Positions 7,758 to 15,549 of a stretch of DNA of 64,000 nucleotides are shown here, piece after piece (positions within the stretch are counted from its first letter, which is position 1; each line of letters starts with the position of its first letter). The position numbers were made by a program, and so were the translations under genes. Origin of the DNA: Corynebacterium sp. SCR221107 (lineage in GTDB: Bacteria > Actinomycetota > Actinomycetes > Mycobacteriales > Mycobacteriaceae); NCBI RefSeq assembly GCF_027886475.1, contig NZ_CP115670.1, forward strand, positions 2,979,025 to 3,043,024, in the 5' to 3' direction. A model generated the notes under the pieces. That model was not told the DNA's origin, made no database searches, and saw only the letters and a list, made by a program, of their open reading frames with translations.

Positions 7758-8429
7758 TTAACCGATGCTGCTGACTGGATTCACTCCATCGACAAAAGCC
7801 AGCGGGCTGGCCGGGAACTCATCACGGCCCGCAACCTCCGCGATCACCTGCGCAACCAACTCGCGGGCTGTGTGCGTGCCCTGGGCCGGGGCATCATCAG
7901 CCACCACCTCGATACCTACGGCCGGCTCATCTGTCAGCGACGAAGGGCCAAGAATGAGATAGTCCAGCGTGCTCTCGCCCAGGCGCAGATCCACCGCCTT
8001 TTTCGCCTTCACATAGGCATCCCACGAGCTGCCGTCATTCGGCTCCTCCCGCAAGGTAGCCCCAAGGTAAGAGATCATGACATAACGCGGCGGACGATCC
8101 ATCGACTCCAAGGCATCGATGGTGGCAAGAGCGCCATCACGATCAATGTCCAGGGTCGCCTGCGCGCCGGCGCGCCCACCATTGCCCGCACCCCAGATCA
8201 CCAGATCGTAGTTGCTAAAAAGCTCGGCCCAGTTCGCAGCCGATTGCTTGGTCAGATCGCGTACCACCACGCCCGCACCGAGTGCCTCCAGCTCCGGGGT
8301 GTATGCGGGAATGCGCACCAGCGCATCCACGCTGTGGCCCGCCTGCACCAGCAGGGGAGTGGCCAGCAGCGCAATCTTGCCGTGGCCACCGATATAGAGA
8401 ATCTTCTTTGCAGTCGTGTTTGTTGTCAT
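7758..8429 (-). CDS. NAD(P)H-binding protein, atypical SDR (NmrA/YwnB-like)
   Basis: A 223-residue Rossmann-fold protein. The N-terminal KKILYIGGHGKIA holds the dinucleotide glycine motif, and VMISYLGA with YVKAKKAVD sits where the family has its SYxxxK-like region. Proteins of this kind bind NAD(P)H and act as reductases, epimerases or redox sensors; the substrate is not visible. The ATG at 8429 is preferred to a start 10 codons upstream because the extension reads like leader. It lies 71 bp downstream of the multicopper oxidase gene on the same strand and may be part of the copper-responsive unit. Confidence 0.7.
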   Translation of the reverse strand: MTTNTTAKKILYIGGHGKIALLATPLLVQAGHSVDALVRIPAYTPELEALGAGVVVRDLTKQSAANWAELFSNYDLVIWGAGNGGRAGAQATLDIDRDGALATIDALESMDRPPRYVMISYLGATLREEPNDGSSWDAYVKAKKAVDLRLGESTLDYLILGPSSLTDEPAVGIEVVADDAPAQGTHTARELVAQVIAEVAGRDEFPASPLAFVDGVNPVSSIG

Positions 8430-8500
8430 GACGCCCAACCTACCACCGCTGGCGCGCACGGAACCGTCGCCTCAACGTTGCCGCGCGCGACGCCAAGGCT

Positions 8501-10039
8501 TTAGTAGTTCAGCTGTGCCATCATGCCTGTTGCCATGTGATATCCGTTGTGGCAATGTAACACCCACTCGCCGGGGTTGTTGGCTATCAGCTCCGCGTTG
8601 ACCGACTGGCCGGGCGGGATCAAGATGGTGTCCTTGCGCAGACCCCCGTTGTCCGGCAGGGACCAGGTGTGGCCGTGGATGTGCATCGGGTGGGCCATGG
8701 CGGTGGTGTTGCGCATGGTCATCAGCACGCGCTGGCCGGAGGAGACCGTGGCCAAGGTATCGCCGCCAATGGACATGCCCCACCTATACGGCATCATCTG
8801 TCCGGTCAGTTCCACATCTAGGCGCACGTCGGGCTCGCCTGTGGCAAGGCGCGCGGAGTCGGCGGCGACAAGGTCCGTCAAAAATGACGCAGGGGCCTCG
8901 AGCTGGGCGAAGCTGGCCTCAGGGCTTGGCGCTTCGCCGGAGGCGGTGCGTATCACCGCGAAGGCGCGCCCGTCTTTTCCGGCCGCGAGTGCGGTCAGCG
9001 GGAAGACACCGTCGGCAAGCGTGACCTCGACGTCGGCACGCTCACCCATGCCGAGGTAGAAGGAATCGACCTGCTTGGGCACGACCGCATAACCGTCGGT
9101 CGCGATAACGGTCATCGTGTGCCCGCCGAGGGCGACCTTGAAGATGGTGTCGGCACCTGCGTTAATAAAGCGCAGCCGAGCCTTCTGGCCGGCCTTGGCC
9201 TCGAAGGTGCGGAAGGCAGCTGGAATGCGCTCGTTGAGCAGGTAATGCGGGTAGGCCAGATCGCCCGCGTCACCGCCGAGTGCGGGATCACCCGGGCCTG
9301 CATGCATACCCGCCATGCTTGCCGACGCCACGCTGCCCGATGGCATGCTTGCGGATTCTGCCATGGCAGCGTGGTTGTGCATGGAGTGGTCCATGCCCTC
9401 CATCGCGCTACCACCAGAACCGCTCATGGAGTCGAACATGGCCAGCTGCTCGTCGGGGGTGTGCCCATCGATGCCGTCAAGCCAATCGTCGAGAAAGATC
9501 GTCCATTCGACGTCGTAGTCGCCTGGATCGGAAGGATCGCGCACAATCAAAGGAGCGTGCAGGCCACGATCGAGCTGGATGCCGCTGTGGGAGTGATAGA
9601 AGTAGGTGCCCGCGTGCGGCACCTGGAAGCTATAGCTAAAACTTTCGCCGGGCTCGATGGGGTCCTGGGTAATCCCCGGCACGCCATCGACATCGTTCGG
9701 GATCGCCAGCCCGTGCCAGTGGATGGAGGTGGACTCGGGCAGCTCGTTGCTGATGTCGACCTGCAGGATGTCCCCGGCTGTGACCTCAATGGCGGGATCC
9801 CCATCGGAGGATTCATAACCCCAGGTGGTGGCCTCGATCCCGCCGAGATCGATGCTGCGCTGTTTCGCCACAAGGTTCTTGTGAACCGCGGGATCAGGCA
9901 ACACCGAGGGAGTGGGGAAGGCTTTGGTGACAGACGGGCTCGAGGAGGAGCCACCCGTTTGCCCGCCGCAGGCTGCAAGGGTGACCCCACCCGCAATGCC
10001 GAGGCCGCCGAGAAGGAATTGCCGTCTCGTGACATTCAT
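8501..10039 (-). CDS. copO: Secreted multicopper oxidase lipoprotein, CopO type
   Basis: A 512-residue exported enzyme. The N-terminus MNVTRRQFLLGG is a twin-arginine signal and LAAC (Cys24) a lipobox, so it would be folded with copper before export and anchored outside. Copper ligands are visible: HWHG (107-110), YFYHSHSG (146-153), and near the C-terminus HPMHIHGH and LHCHNGYHM, giving the type 1 and the type 2/3 centres. A Met/His-rich loop (MEGMDHSMHNH) resembles the Cu(I)-binding insert of CueO-type cuprous oxidases. It follows the CueP-like gene by 23 bp and is divergent from copRS, the arrangement known for copO in C. glutamicum. Likely role: oxidation of Cu(I) at the cell surface. Confidence 0.85.
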   Translation of the reverse strand: MNVTRRQFLLGGLGIAGGVTLAACGGQTGGSSSSPSVTKAFPTPSVLPDPAVHKNLVAKQRSIDLGGIEATTWGYESSDGDPAIEVTAGDILQVDISNELPESTSIHWHGLAIPNDVDGVPGITQDPIEPGESFSYSFQVPHAGTYFYHSHSGIQLDRGLHAPLIVRDPSDPGDYDVEWTIFLDDWLDGIDGHTPDEQLAMFDSMSGSGGSAMEGMDHSMHNHAAMAESASMPSGSVASASMAGMHAGPGDPALGGDAGDLAYPHYLLNERIPAAFRTFEAKAGQKARLRFINAGADTIFKVALGGHTMTVIATDGYAVVPKQVDSFYLGMGERADVEVTLADGVFPLTALAAGKDGRAFAVIRTASGEAPSPEASFAQLEAPASFLTDLVAADSARLATGEPDVRLDVELTGQMMPYRWGMSIGGDTLATVSSGQRVLMTMRNTTAMAHPMHIHGHTWSLPDNGGLRKDTILIPPGQSVNAELIANNPGEWVLHCHNGYHMATGMMAQLNY

Positions 10040-10062
10040 TACTGGGTTGATTTCCCTTCTGT

Positions 10063-10689
10063 TTAGGAGAGCTTGAGTGTGGTGACGCAGGTAGCACCGT
10101 CGGCGGTGGAATCAAAGTCGACCGTGCCCGTCTTGCCTTCGGACTCAACGGTGATCGTTCCCGTGGTCTCCTTCGGCACCCAGAACCCGGCGAAGCCGTT
10201 GTCAAAGGTCGTGGTGTCCTCGTCGATGAGCGTGTTTCCGTCCTTGTCGGTGAAGGTGACGTGAATGGGTGTGTTGGCCAGCTCCCCCTTGCAGGTGGTC
10301 AGGCTGTGGTAGAAGCAATCGTGCGTCTGGAACTCATAGGGGGCCACGGAGATGTAGGTGGTGTTGTCCGGAAGCGGGAGGCTGAGAAACTCCTCCTTAT
10401 TGTTCGCGTTGGCAATCTGAAGCTCGTCCGGGCGCACCGATGCCCGCAGGTCGCTGGGGCGATCCGCCACCGCCAGGCGATCGAGCTCGTCGATGATCGT
10501 GGTCGCGTCCTTGTCCTGCAGCTCGTACTTGGCAAGCAGCTCGTTGGCGCCGGCTGAGGAGCTGCTTGCTGCGGAGGCGTTCGACGCTGCAGAGTCAGCT
10601 TGCTCGCTGCCGCAGGCTGTCAGCCCTACGAAGCTGGCTGCAGCGGTCAGAATCGATAGCGTTGCGATTGTTCCTTGCCGACGTTTCAC
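10063..10689 (-). CDS. cueP: CueP-family copper-binding lipoprotein
   Basis: A 208-residue lipoprotein with lipobox LTAC (Cys26) followed by a Ser/Ala-rich linker. The body carries HDCFYHSLTTC and a final Cys in GATCVTTL, matching the three conserved cysteines of CueP, the periplasmic copper-binding protein of Salmonella. The start is GTG at 10689 with AAGGAG 5 bp upstream. It is the first gene of the unit that continues into the multicopper oxidase and faces copR across a 307-bp promoter region. It would hold copper at the outer face of the membrane and pass it on. Confidence 0.82.
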   Translation of the reverse strand: MKRRQGTIATLSILTAAASFVGLTACGSEQADSAASNASAASSSSAGANELLAKYELQDKDATTIIDELDRLAVADRPSDLRASVRPDELQIANANNKEEFLSLPLPDNTTYISVAPYEFQTHDCFYHSLTTCKGELANTPIHVTFTDKDGNTLIDEDTTTFDNGFAGFWVPKETTGTITVESEGKTGTVDFDSTADGATCVTTLKLS

Positions 10690-10948
10690 GGCTTCTCCTT
10701 GGTTGCTTGCTCGAGGTCAGCCACTAACGCGGAAGCGTCATGCGTGGCACGGGACTTGAGAAAGTTCTAACACCCCCGAGGTGAGAAAAGTAAGGCCGTA
10801 CCTCGCCCGTGGCGCACCCCTTCGATCGTTAGTGGTGATCTCCCTCACACACATTGGGAAGGCATGCCGAACACGGAGCTGAAAAGCCCAGCCTGTGACG
10901 CCTTGTCACCGTCGGAAAGCAAGAAAACTCGGGCACAGATGGTGAATA

Positions 10949-10968
10949 TGAAGATTATGTAAAGATTG
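10949..10968. promoter_or_regulatory. CopR box
   Basis: TGAAGATTATGTAAAGATTG is a 9-2-9 direct repeat that fits the CopR motif described in C. glutamicum (TGAAGATTT-nn-TGAAGATTT) with three mismatches in the two half-sites. It lies 29 bp before copR, in the divergent region shared with cueP-copO. Confidence 0.7.
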
Positions 10969-10996
10969 CGCGGGTGATACTGGCGATACTGGAGTA

Positions 10997-11722
10997 ATGA
11001 CCCTTCCGACACAGCCGGAGCAATACGTGCTCATCGTCGAAGACGAAAGGCCCCTATCGAAGATGATCGCGGCCTACCTCGAGCGGGCAGGATTTCGCGT
11101 GGGACAGGAATTCACAGGCCCCGGCGCGGTCGCCACCGCCCGCCTGACCGCGCCCGATGTCATCATCCTCGACCTCGGCCTGCCCGGGATGGACGGGCTC
11201 GAGGTATGCCAGAAAATCCGCGAGTTTTCCGACTGCTACATCCTCATGCTCACCGCCCGGGGTGCCGAAGAAGACCGGATAACGGGGCTGACTACCGGGG
11301 CGGATGACTACCTCTCCAAGCCCTTTAGCGTGCGCGAACTCGTCACCCGCATTCACACGCTTCTGCGGCGCCCCCGCGCCCGGCAAGCCGCCAAGGAAAC
11401 GGCCAGCACAGCGATTGATCCGGCACACACAGTAGTCGAGGATCTCACCATCGACACCGCCGCCCATCAGGTCTGGTGTGCAGGCCGCGAGGTGGCACTC
11501 ACCAAACTCGAGTTTGACCTGTTGCAGGCACTGGCCACCAAGCCCGGCCAGGTGCTCAGCCGCGAGGAACTGGTCGCAACCGTGTGGGAGACGGACTGGA
11601 TAGGGGAGGAGCGCGTCGTCGACGTGCATGTAGGCAATGTCAGGCGCAAGCTCGCAAGCCACGGCAGCCGCGCCACCATCGCCACCGTGCGCGGGGTCGG
11701 CTACCGAATGGGACAGCCATGA
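10997..11722 (+). CDS. copR: OmpR-family response regulator, copper responsive
   Basis: A 241-residue regulator: receiver domain with VEDE acidic cluster, phosphoacceptor Asp59 in VIILDLGLPGMDG, Lys switch in YLSKPF, then a winged-helix OmpR DNA-binding domain (LTKLEFDLLQALATKPGQVLSREEL and VVDVHVGNVRRKL). Its stop overlaps the kinase start (ATGA). It is divergent from a CueP-like lipoprotein and multicopper oxidase, and a CopR-like direct repeat is just upstream. It would induce the copper genes, and probably itself, when extracytoplasmic copper rises. Confidence 0.83.
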   Translation: MTLPTQPEQYVLIVEDERPLSKMIAAYLERAGFRVGQEFTGPGAVATARLTAPDVIILDLGLPGMDGLEVCQKIREFSDCYILMLTARGAEEDRITGLTTGADDYLSKPFSVRELVTRIHTLLRRPRARQAAKETASTAIDPAHTVVEDLTIDTAAHQVWCAGREVALTKLEFDLLQALATKPGQVLSREELVATVWETDWIGEERVVDVHVGNVRRKLASHGSRATIATVRGVGYRMGQP

Positions 11723-12939
11723 ACCGAGTACCGCTCAGCATCAGATTTCTCTTAGCTCAAATCGCCGTTGCGGCGGCGAGCCTGCTGGCGGCCGGGGCGA
11801 TCGCCCTTGTTATCGGGCCGCGGTTGTTCCACGAGCACCTGCTTATGGCGGGCCTATCCGATCCCTCCAGTGAGCTCACCCATGTCGAGCAGGCCTACCG
11901 CGATGCCGGGGCGGCTACCCTTTCGGTTGCGATCGTTGTCGCCGCCCTGTGCGCCGGTGTCGCCGGGTGGCTTTTGTCGCTGCGCATCAAGCGCCCCCTC
12001 ACCGAGCTCACCCGCGCAGCCTCGAACGTGGCCCGGGGACGTTACGCTACCCGGGTGCCTACCGACGTCGCCCGTGTCGCAGGCCCCGAGATGGCCATGC
12101 TCACCAGCGCCTTTAACATCATGGCCGAGCGTATCGACAACACCGAGGCGCTGCGTCGGCAGCTCCTTTCCGATCTCGCCCACGAGATGGCCACGCCGGT
12201 GTCCGTGCTCGGCGTGTATTGCGAGGGGCTCCAGGACGACGTCGTGGAGTGGAACCAAGAAACCCAAGACGTCTTCGACGAACAACTAGGGCGCCTCAAA
12301 CGCCTCATTGCCGACATCGACGAGGTTTCCCGCGCGCAGGAGCGGCGCATCGAATTGCACCGGCAACCGATCTCCCTAGCGGAGCTGGTGCAGGTGACTT
12401 ACTCCTCCTATCGCGAGCCCTACGCCACCAAAGGGGTCCAGCTCCACCTGCGCGCCGTCCCACAGCAATGGGTGGTCAACGCCGATAGGCAAAGGCTCGG
12501 GCAGGTACTGGGCAACCTCCTAGCCAACGCCCTGCGCCATACGCCGCCGGGCGGCACGGTCACCATCTTTGCCGAAGGGCCAGGTATTGAGAGTTCCGGT
12601 TCATCAGGCGGCACCGGCGAAGTGGGGGATCAGGTCGTGCCTGTTGGACGCTCAAGCGACGGAGGGAATGCCGCTACCGGCATGGTGCGCATAGGCGTCA
12701 GCGACACCGGAGAGGGCCTGAGCCCCGACCAGCAGACGCGGGTGTTCGAGCGTTTCTATCGCGGGGACGGTGCCCGCAGCACCTCCGGCGGGGGATCCGG
12801 CGTTGGGCTGACCATCGCCCGCGGGCTCGTCGAGGCCCACGGCGGAACGCTGTCCGTAACCTCACCCGGCCTCGGCAAGGGAGCGACCTTCACCTTCACG
12901 CTTCCCCTGGGTGAGGGGATGCCGAACAGCACGCAGTAG
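11719..12939 (+). CDS. copS: Copper-sensing histidine kinase
   Basis: A 406-residue kinase with two membrane helices (about 8-33 and 68-88) flanking a short extracytoplasmic sensor loop, a HAMP segment (RIKRPLTELTRAASNVARGRY), HisKA with SDLAHEMATP (His155), and HATPase_c with LGNLLANALRHTPPGG, DTGEGL and GGGSGVGL. Between the N and G1 boxes there is a Gly/Ser-rich insert of about 30 residues. It overlaps copR by 4 bp. The sensor loop is about 35 residues, small for direct ligand binding. The gene is followed by a parS site and a strong terminator. Confidence 0.83.
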   Translation: MNRVPLSIRFLLAQIAVAAASLLAAGAIALVIGPRLFHEHLLMAGLSDPSSELTHVEQAYRDAGAATLSVAIVVAALCAGVAGWLLSLRIKRPLTELTRAASNVARGRYATRVPTDVARVAGPEMAMLTSAFNIMAERIDNTEALRRQLLSDLAHEMATPVSVLGVYCEGLQDDVVEWNQETQDVFDEQLGRLKRLIADIDEVSRAQERRIELHRQPISLAELVQVTYSSYREPYATKGVQLHLRAVPQQWVVNADRQRLGQVLGNLLANALRHTPPGGTVTIFAEGPGIESSGSSGGTGEVGDQVVPVGRSSDGGNAATGMVRIGVSDTGEGLSPDQQTRVFERFYRGDGARSTSGGGSGVGLTIARGLVEAHGGTLSVTSPGLGKGATFTFTLPLGEGMPNSTQ

Positions 12940-12966
12940 CGTTTCGGGCAGCCGGCAACTGTCCGA

Positions 12967-12982
12967 TGTTTCACGTGAAACA
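12967..12982. promoter_or_regulatory. parS: parS site
   Basis: TGTTTCACGTGAAACA, an exact match to the actinobacterial ParB-binding palindrome. It lies in the copS downstream region and overlaps the first bases of the following terminator stem. Confidence 0.93.
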
Positions 12983-13022
12983 CCCCGCCTCCCTCATTCT
13001 TATGAGGGAGGCGGGGTGTTAT
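12979..13022. terminator. Bidirectional terminator after copS
   Basis: A 19-bp perfect stem (AACACCCCGCCTCCCTCAT at 12979-12997, complement at 13002-13020) with a 4-nt loop. It separates copS from the convergent symporter gene and shares its left arm with the parS site. Confidence 0.85.
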
Positions 13023-13038
13023 TGCGTATAGCTACAGG

Positions 13039-14283
13039 TTAGTCCTGCTCGTCGAGGCCAGAGATGGCAGCAGCGAGGCCGAGATCGTCCTCGTCGTCAA
13101 GTTCGGAGCGCTCGATGTTGCCCTTGGCAAACTTATCGACGACCATCGCAATGGCGCCGTCGCCAGTGACGTTACAAGCGGTGCCGAAGGAGTCGATGGC
13201 GATATAGGCAGCGATCATGAGTGCAACCTGATCGTCGTTAAAGCCCAGGCTGGAGGAAAGCAGGCCGACCGCGGCCATGATGGCGCCACCAGGAACGCCC
13301 GGCGCGGCAACCATCGTCACGCCCAGCATGAGGATGAAGCCGACGGCGGTGCCCAGCGGAATATCCATGCCGTCCATGAACATGATGGCGAAGGCAAACA
13401 ACGTAATCTTCATCATCGAACCAGACAAGTGGATGGTCGCGCACAGCGGGATGACGAAGCCGGCGACTGACTTGGAGATCCCGTTCTTGCGGGCGCACTG
13501 GTAGGTGACCGGAATGGTCGCCGCAGAAGAAGAGGTGCCCAGCGCGGTGAAGTAGGCCGGGAGCATGTTCTTCAGGGAGCTAAACGGGTTCTTGCCGGCA
13601 ATGCCGCCAGCAAGAAGGAACTGCAGCAGCAGCAAGACGATGGACATGATGATCGCCAGAACCAGGACCTTGGCAAAGGCGGTCAGGACGTCAGCCAGGT
13701 TGCCGTTCATACCCAGGGACAAGAACATGCCGAAGATGTAGATCGGCAGCAAGGGAACGATGAAGGAGGAGATCACCTTCATGACCACCCGACGCAGGTC
13801 AGCAACACCGGCGTAGAGGGTGTCCGACTTCACCGACGTCATGGCCACGCCGACCACGAAGGCGAGGATCAGGGCGGTCATGACCTCCATCGGAGCCGGC
13901 ATCTCAACCGTGATATAGGAGCTCAGCGCACCTTCCTCGATGTCCGAGACGGTGATGGAGTCATGCCCGGCCAGCAGGGTCGGGTAGAGGGCGGTGGACA
14001 CAGCCCACGCAATCAGACCGGAAACGAGTGCGGAGCCGTAGGCGATACCCGTGGTGATCGCCAGCCACTTACCCGCTCCGCGTCCCAGGCCGGCAATCGC
14101 CGGGGTGATGAGGGCGAAGATGAGCACTGGGACGAAGAATCCCAGGAAGTTACCGAACAGGCCGTTAAAGGTGACAAATACGCGGGCCAAGGCCTCGGGG
14201 AAGAAGAAGCTGCAGATGATGCCCAGGATGATCGCCACGACGATCCTAAACAGCAGCGACGACGACAGTCGTTTGAAGTCCAT
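13039..14283 (-). CDS. Dicarboxylate/amino acid:cation symporter (DAACS family)
   Basis: A 414-residue membrane transporter of the glutamate/dicarboxylate symporter fold. The family hairpin HP1 serine motif GTSSSAATIPVT and the AAPGVPGGAI segment of HP2 are visible, as is NVTGDGA in helix 8, the substrate and Na/H binding region. It would import dicarboxylates or amino acids such as glutamate or serine with Na+ or H+. The ATG at 14283 (MDFKRLSSS) is preferred; a longer frame back to 14400 adds a basic, non-conserved stretch, and AAAGG stands before this ATG. The acidic tail (DDEDDLGLA) is cytoplasmic. It is a single-gene unit. Confidence 0.85.
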   Translation of the reverse strand: MDFKRLSSSLLFRIVVAIILGIICSFFFPEALARVFVTFNGLFGNFLGFFVPVLIFALITPAIAGLGRGAGKWLAITTGIAYGSALVSGLIAWAVSTALYPTLLAGHDSITVSDIEEGALSSYITVEMPAPMEVMTALILAFVVGVAMTSVKSDTLYAGVADLRRVVMKVISSFIVPLLPIYIFGMFLSLGMNGNLADVLTAFAKVLVLAIIMSIVLLLLQFLLAGGIAGKNPFSSLKNMLPAYFTALGTSSSAATIPVTYQCARKNGISKSVAGFVIPLCATIHLSGSMMKITLFAFAIMFMDGMDIPLGTAVGFILMLGVTMVAAPGVPGGAIMAAVGLLSSSLGFNDDQVALMIAAYIAIDSFGTACNVTGDGAIAMVVDKFAKGNIERSELDDEDDLGLAAAISGLDEQD

Positions 14284-14788
14284 AGTGGTGAAACCTTTTA
14301 TGAGGAGGACGTGCATGATAAAAGACACCGTGAAGCGGTGCCACAAACGCGCCCCACGAAGCCGCTTTCGCTTCGCGCTAATGCTGCTCAAACCGATCAA
14401 GCAGGGGACGGTTTAGGAAATAATGTACGCGGTCGGGGTTGATTTCCCTACATCAATTGTCAAGAATTAGCCTGATTTTACGCTGTCGAACGAGCCTCTT
14501 TTGGCACCTCAGGGCACGTGTTCACACCCCCTACCTGTCGATAAGCAGACATATACAGGAGAGCACCTAAACATGCAATCCTTTGCACACATTTTTTTGT
14601 GAGATTATGCGAGATCGGCGCTCGGCGTGCATTTTTCATCTATAGCCGGTCGCTTTTGACCCGCGTGGGATTCATCTTTTTAGCGGCGCGAGTGTGCATC
14701 GGAATCGAACGCTAACCCTTTCTCCGCCCTTTTTGAGGGCGGGGTGGCAACCCCGGGCTTAGGGATTCTTGTCGTTGGCGTTAGAGTA
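14284..14788. other. Intergenic region between divergent symporter and SdpI-family genes
   Basis: 505 bp without a convincing gene. It is AT-rich in the middle (about 14440-14640), as expected for promoters. A hairpin CCGCCCT-TTTTG-AGGGCGG lies at about 14724-14742, ahead of the SdpI-family gene. Confidence 0.5.
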
Positions 14789-15256
14789 ATGGCCATGATC
14801 ATCGGCGTAATCCTCATCATCTTGGGCCTGGCCCTCCTCGTCCTTGGGCTCATGGCATGGAAGCGCAAGCTGCCCGGCAACTCCATGTTTGGTATCCGCG
14901 TGCCGGAGGTTCGCAAGTCCGAAGAAGTTTGGCGCGCAGCGCACCAGGTGGCCGGCCCGATTTGGGTCGTGGGTGCGATCTCGTGGCTCCTTGGTGGACT
15001 GATCGCCTTCCCCGCCAGCGGGCTTGCCTGGGGAATGCCGGTGCTGTTTTTCATCGTCGGCATCATCCTTTTGAGCGTCGGCGCCAACTTCGGCGCGCGC
15101 ACCGCGGTGCTTCTCGACGAACAAGGGTCCGCGGACTCTGATGGTTGCGATAACGGAAGCTGCAACTGCGGTGATGGCGGCTGCGCCGAAGAGGCACCCG
15201 CGCCGTCGGTCGACCTGGATGCCCTGCGCAAGGCGGCCTCCGCGCAGGATAGCTAG
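14789..15256 (+). CDS. SdpI/YhfL-family membrane protein
   Basis: About 155 residues with three helices and the family segment RKLPGNSMFGIRVPEVRKSEEVWRAAH between helices 1 and 2, typical of SdpI immunity-like proteins. After the third helix comes a cysteine-rich tail (CDNGSCNCGDGGC) that is not part of the usual SdpI fold and could bind a metal. Two in-frame ATGs are possible (14789 and 14795). A -10-like TAGAGT ends 7 bp before 14795, which would make the second ATG the first base of a leaderless mRNA. Function in corynebacteria is unknown; the Bacillus relative protects against the SdpC toxin. Confidence 0.7.
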   Translation: MAMIIGVILIILGLALLVLGLMAWKRKLPGNSMFGIRVPEVRKSEEVWRAAHQVAGPIWVVGAISWLLGGLIAFPASGLAWGMPVLFFIVGIILLSVGANFGARTAVLLDEQGSADSDGCDNGSCNCGDGGCAEEAPAPSVDLDALRKAASAQDS

Positions 15257-15301
15257 AGTTTCAACCTCACCGCAGCTACCCCATCTTCTTGCCCCTGAGG
15301 C

Positions 15302-15351
15302 AGACAAAATGCCGTTTTGTCTTGCACGCGGGAAGGAAGGTGGGGTAATTT
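15302..15351 (+). promoter_or_regulatory. trp promoter with overlapping inverted repeat
   Basis: TTGCAC (15322-15327), an 18-bp spacer and TAATTT (15346-15351) make a good promoter. The inverted repeat AGACAAAA-N5-TTTTGTCT (15302-15322) overlaps the -35 box and could be an operator. The predicted +1 falls on the GTG of the leader peptide at 15359. Confidence 0.6.
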
Positions 15352-15358
15352 TTCTTTC

Positions 15359-15397
15359 GTGATCAACTCGATGCGTAACTGGTGGTGGCGCGCTTAA
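15359..15397 (+). CDS. trpL: trp leader peptide (MINSMRNWWWRA)
   Basis: A 12-residue open frame from GTG 15359 to TAA 15397 with three consecutive Trp codons, the mark of a Trp-charging sensor. It lies directly upstream of a transcription attenuator and the trp genes. An internal ATG at 15371 gives a shorter form (MRNWWWRA). The predicted transcription start coincides with the GTG, so the leader may be translated from a leaderless mRNA. Ribosome stalling at the Trp codons would favour the antiterminator, in which the GGCGGGCCGCTT segment after the leader pairs with later bases. Confidence 0.85.
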   Translation: MINSMRNWWWRA

Positions 15398-15431
15398 CCG
15401 GCGGGCCGCTTTCGCGTATCAATCATTGTCT

Positions 15432-15476
15432 GGCTCGCACATGCTTCCTCGACTGAAGCGGCGGGCCATTTTTTCT
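15432..15476 (+). terminator. trp attenuator
   Basis: Hairpin built from GGCTCGC-N4-GCTTC and GAAGC-GGCGGGCC followed by six T. The 3' arm can alternatively pair with the GC-rich segment just after trpL, giving the classical antiterminator/terminator switch controlled by tryptophan. Confidence 0.75.
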
Positions 15477-15549
15477 TAGACTGGTCGCCGCCCAAGCCGA
15501 AGAAGTTGTTTGATGAATCAACCCCCAAACAACGAAAGGCACATTCCCC

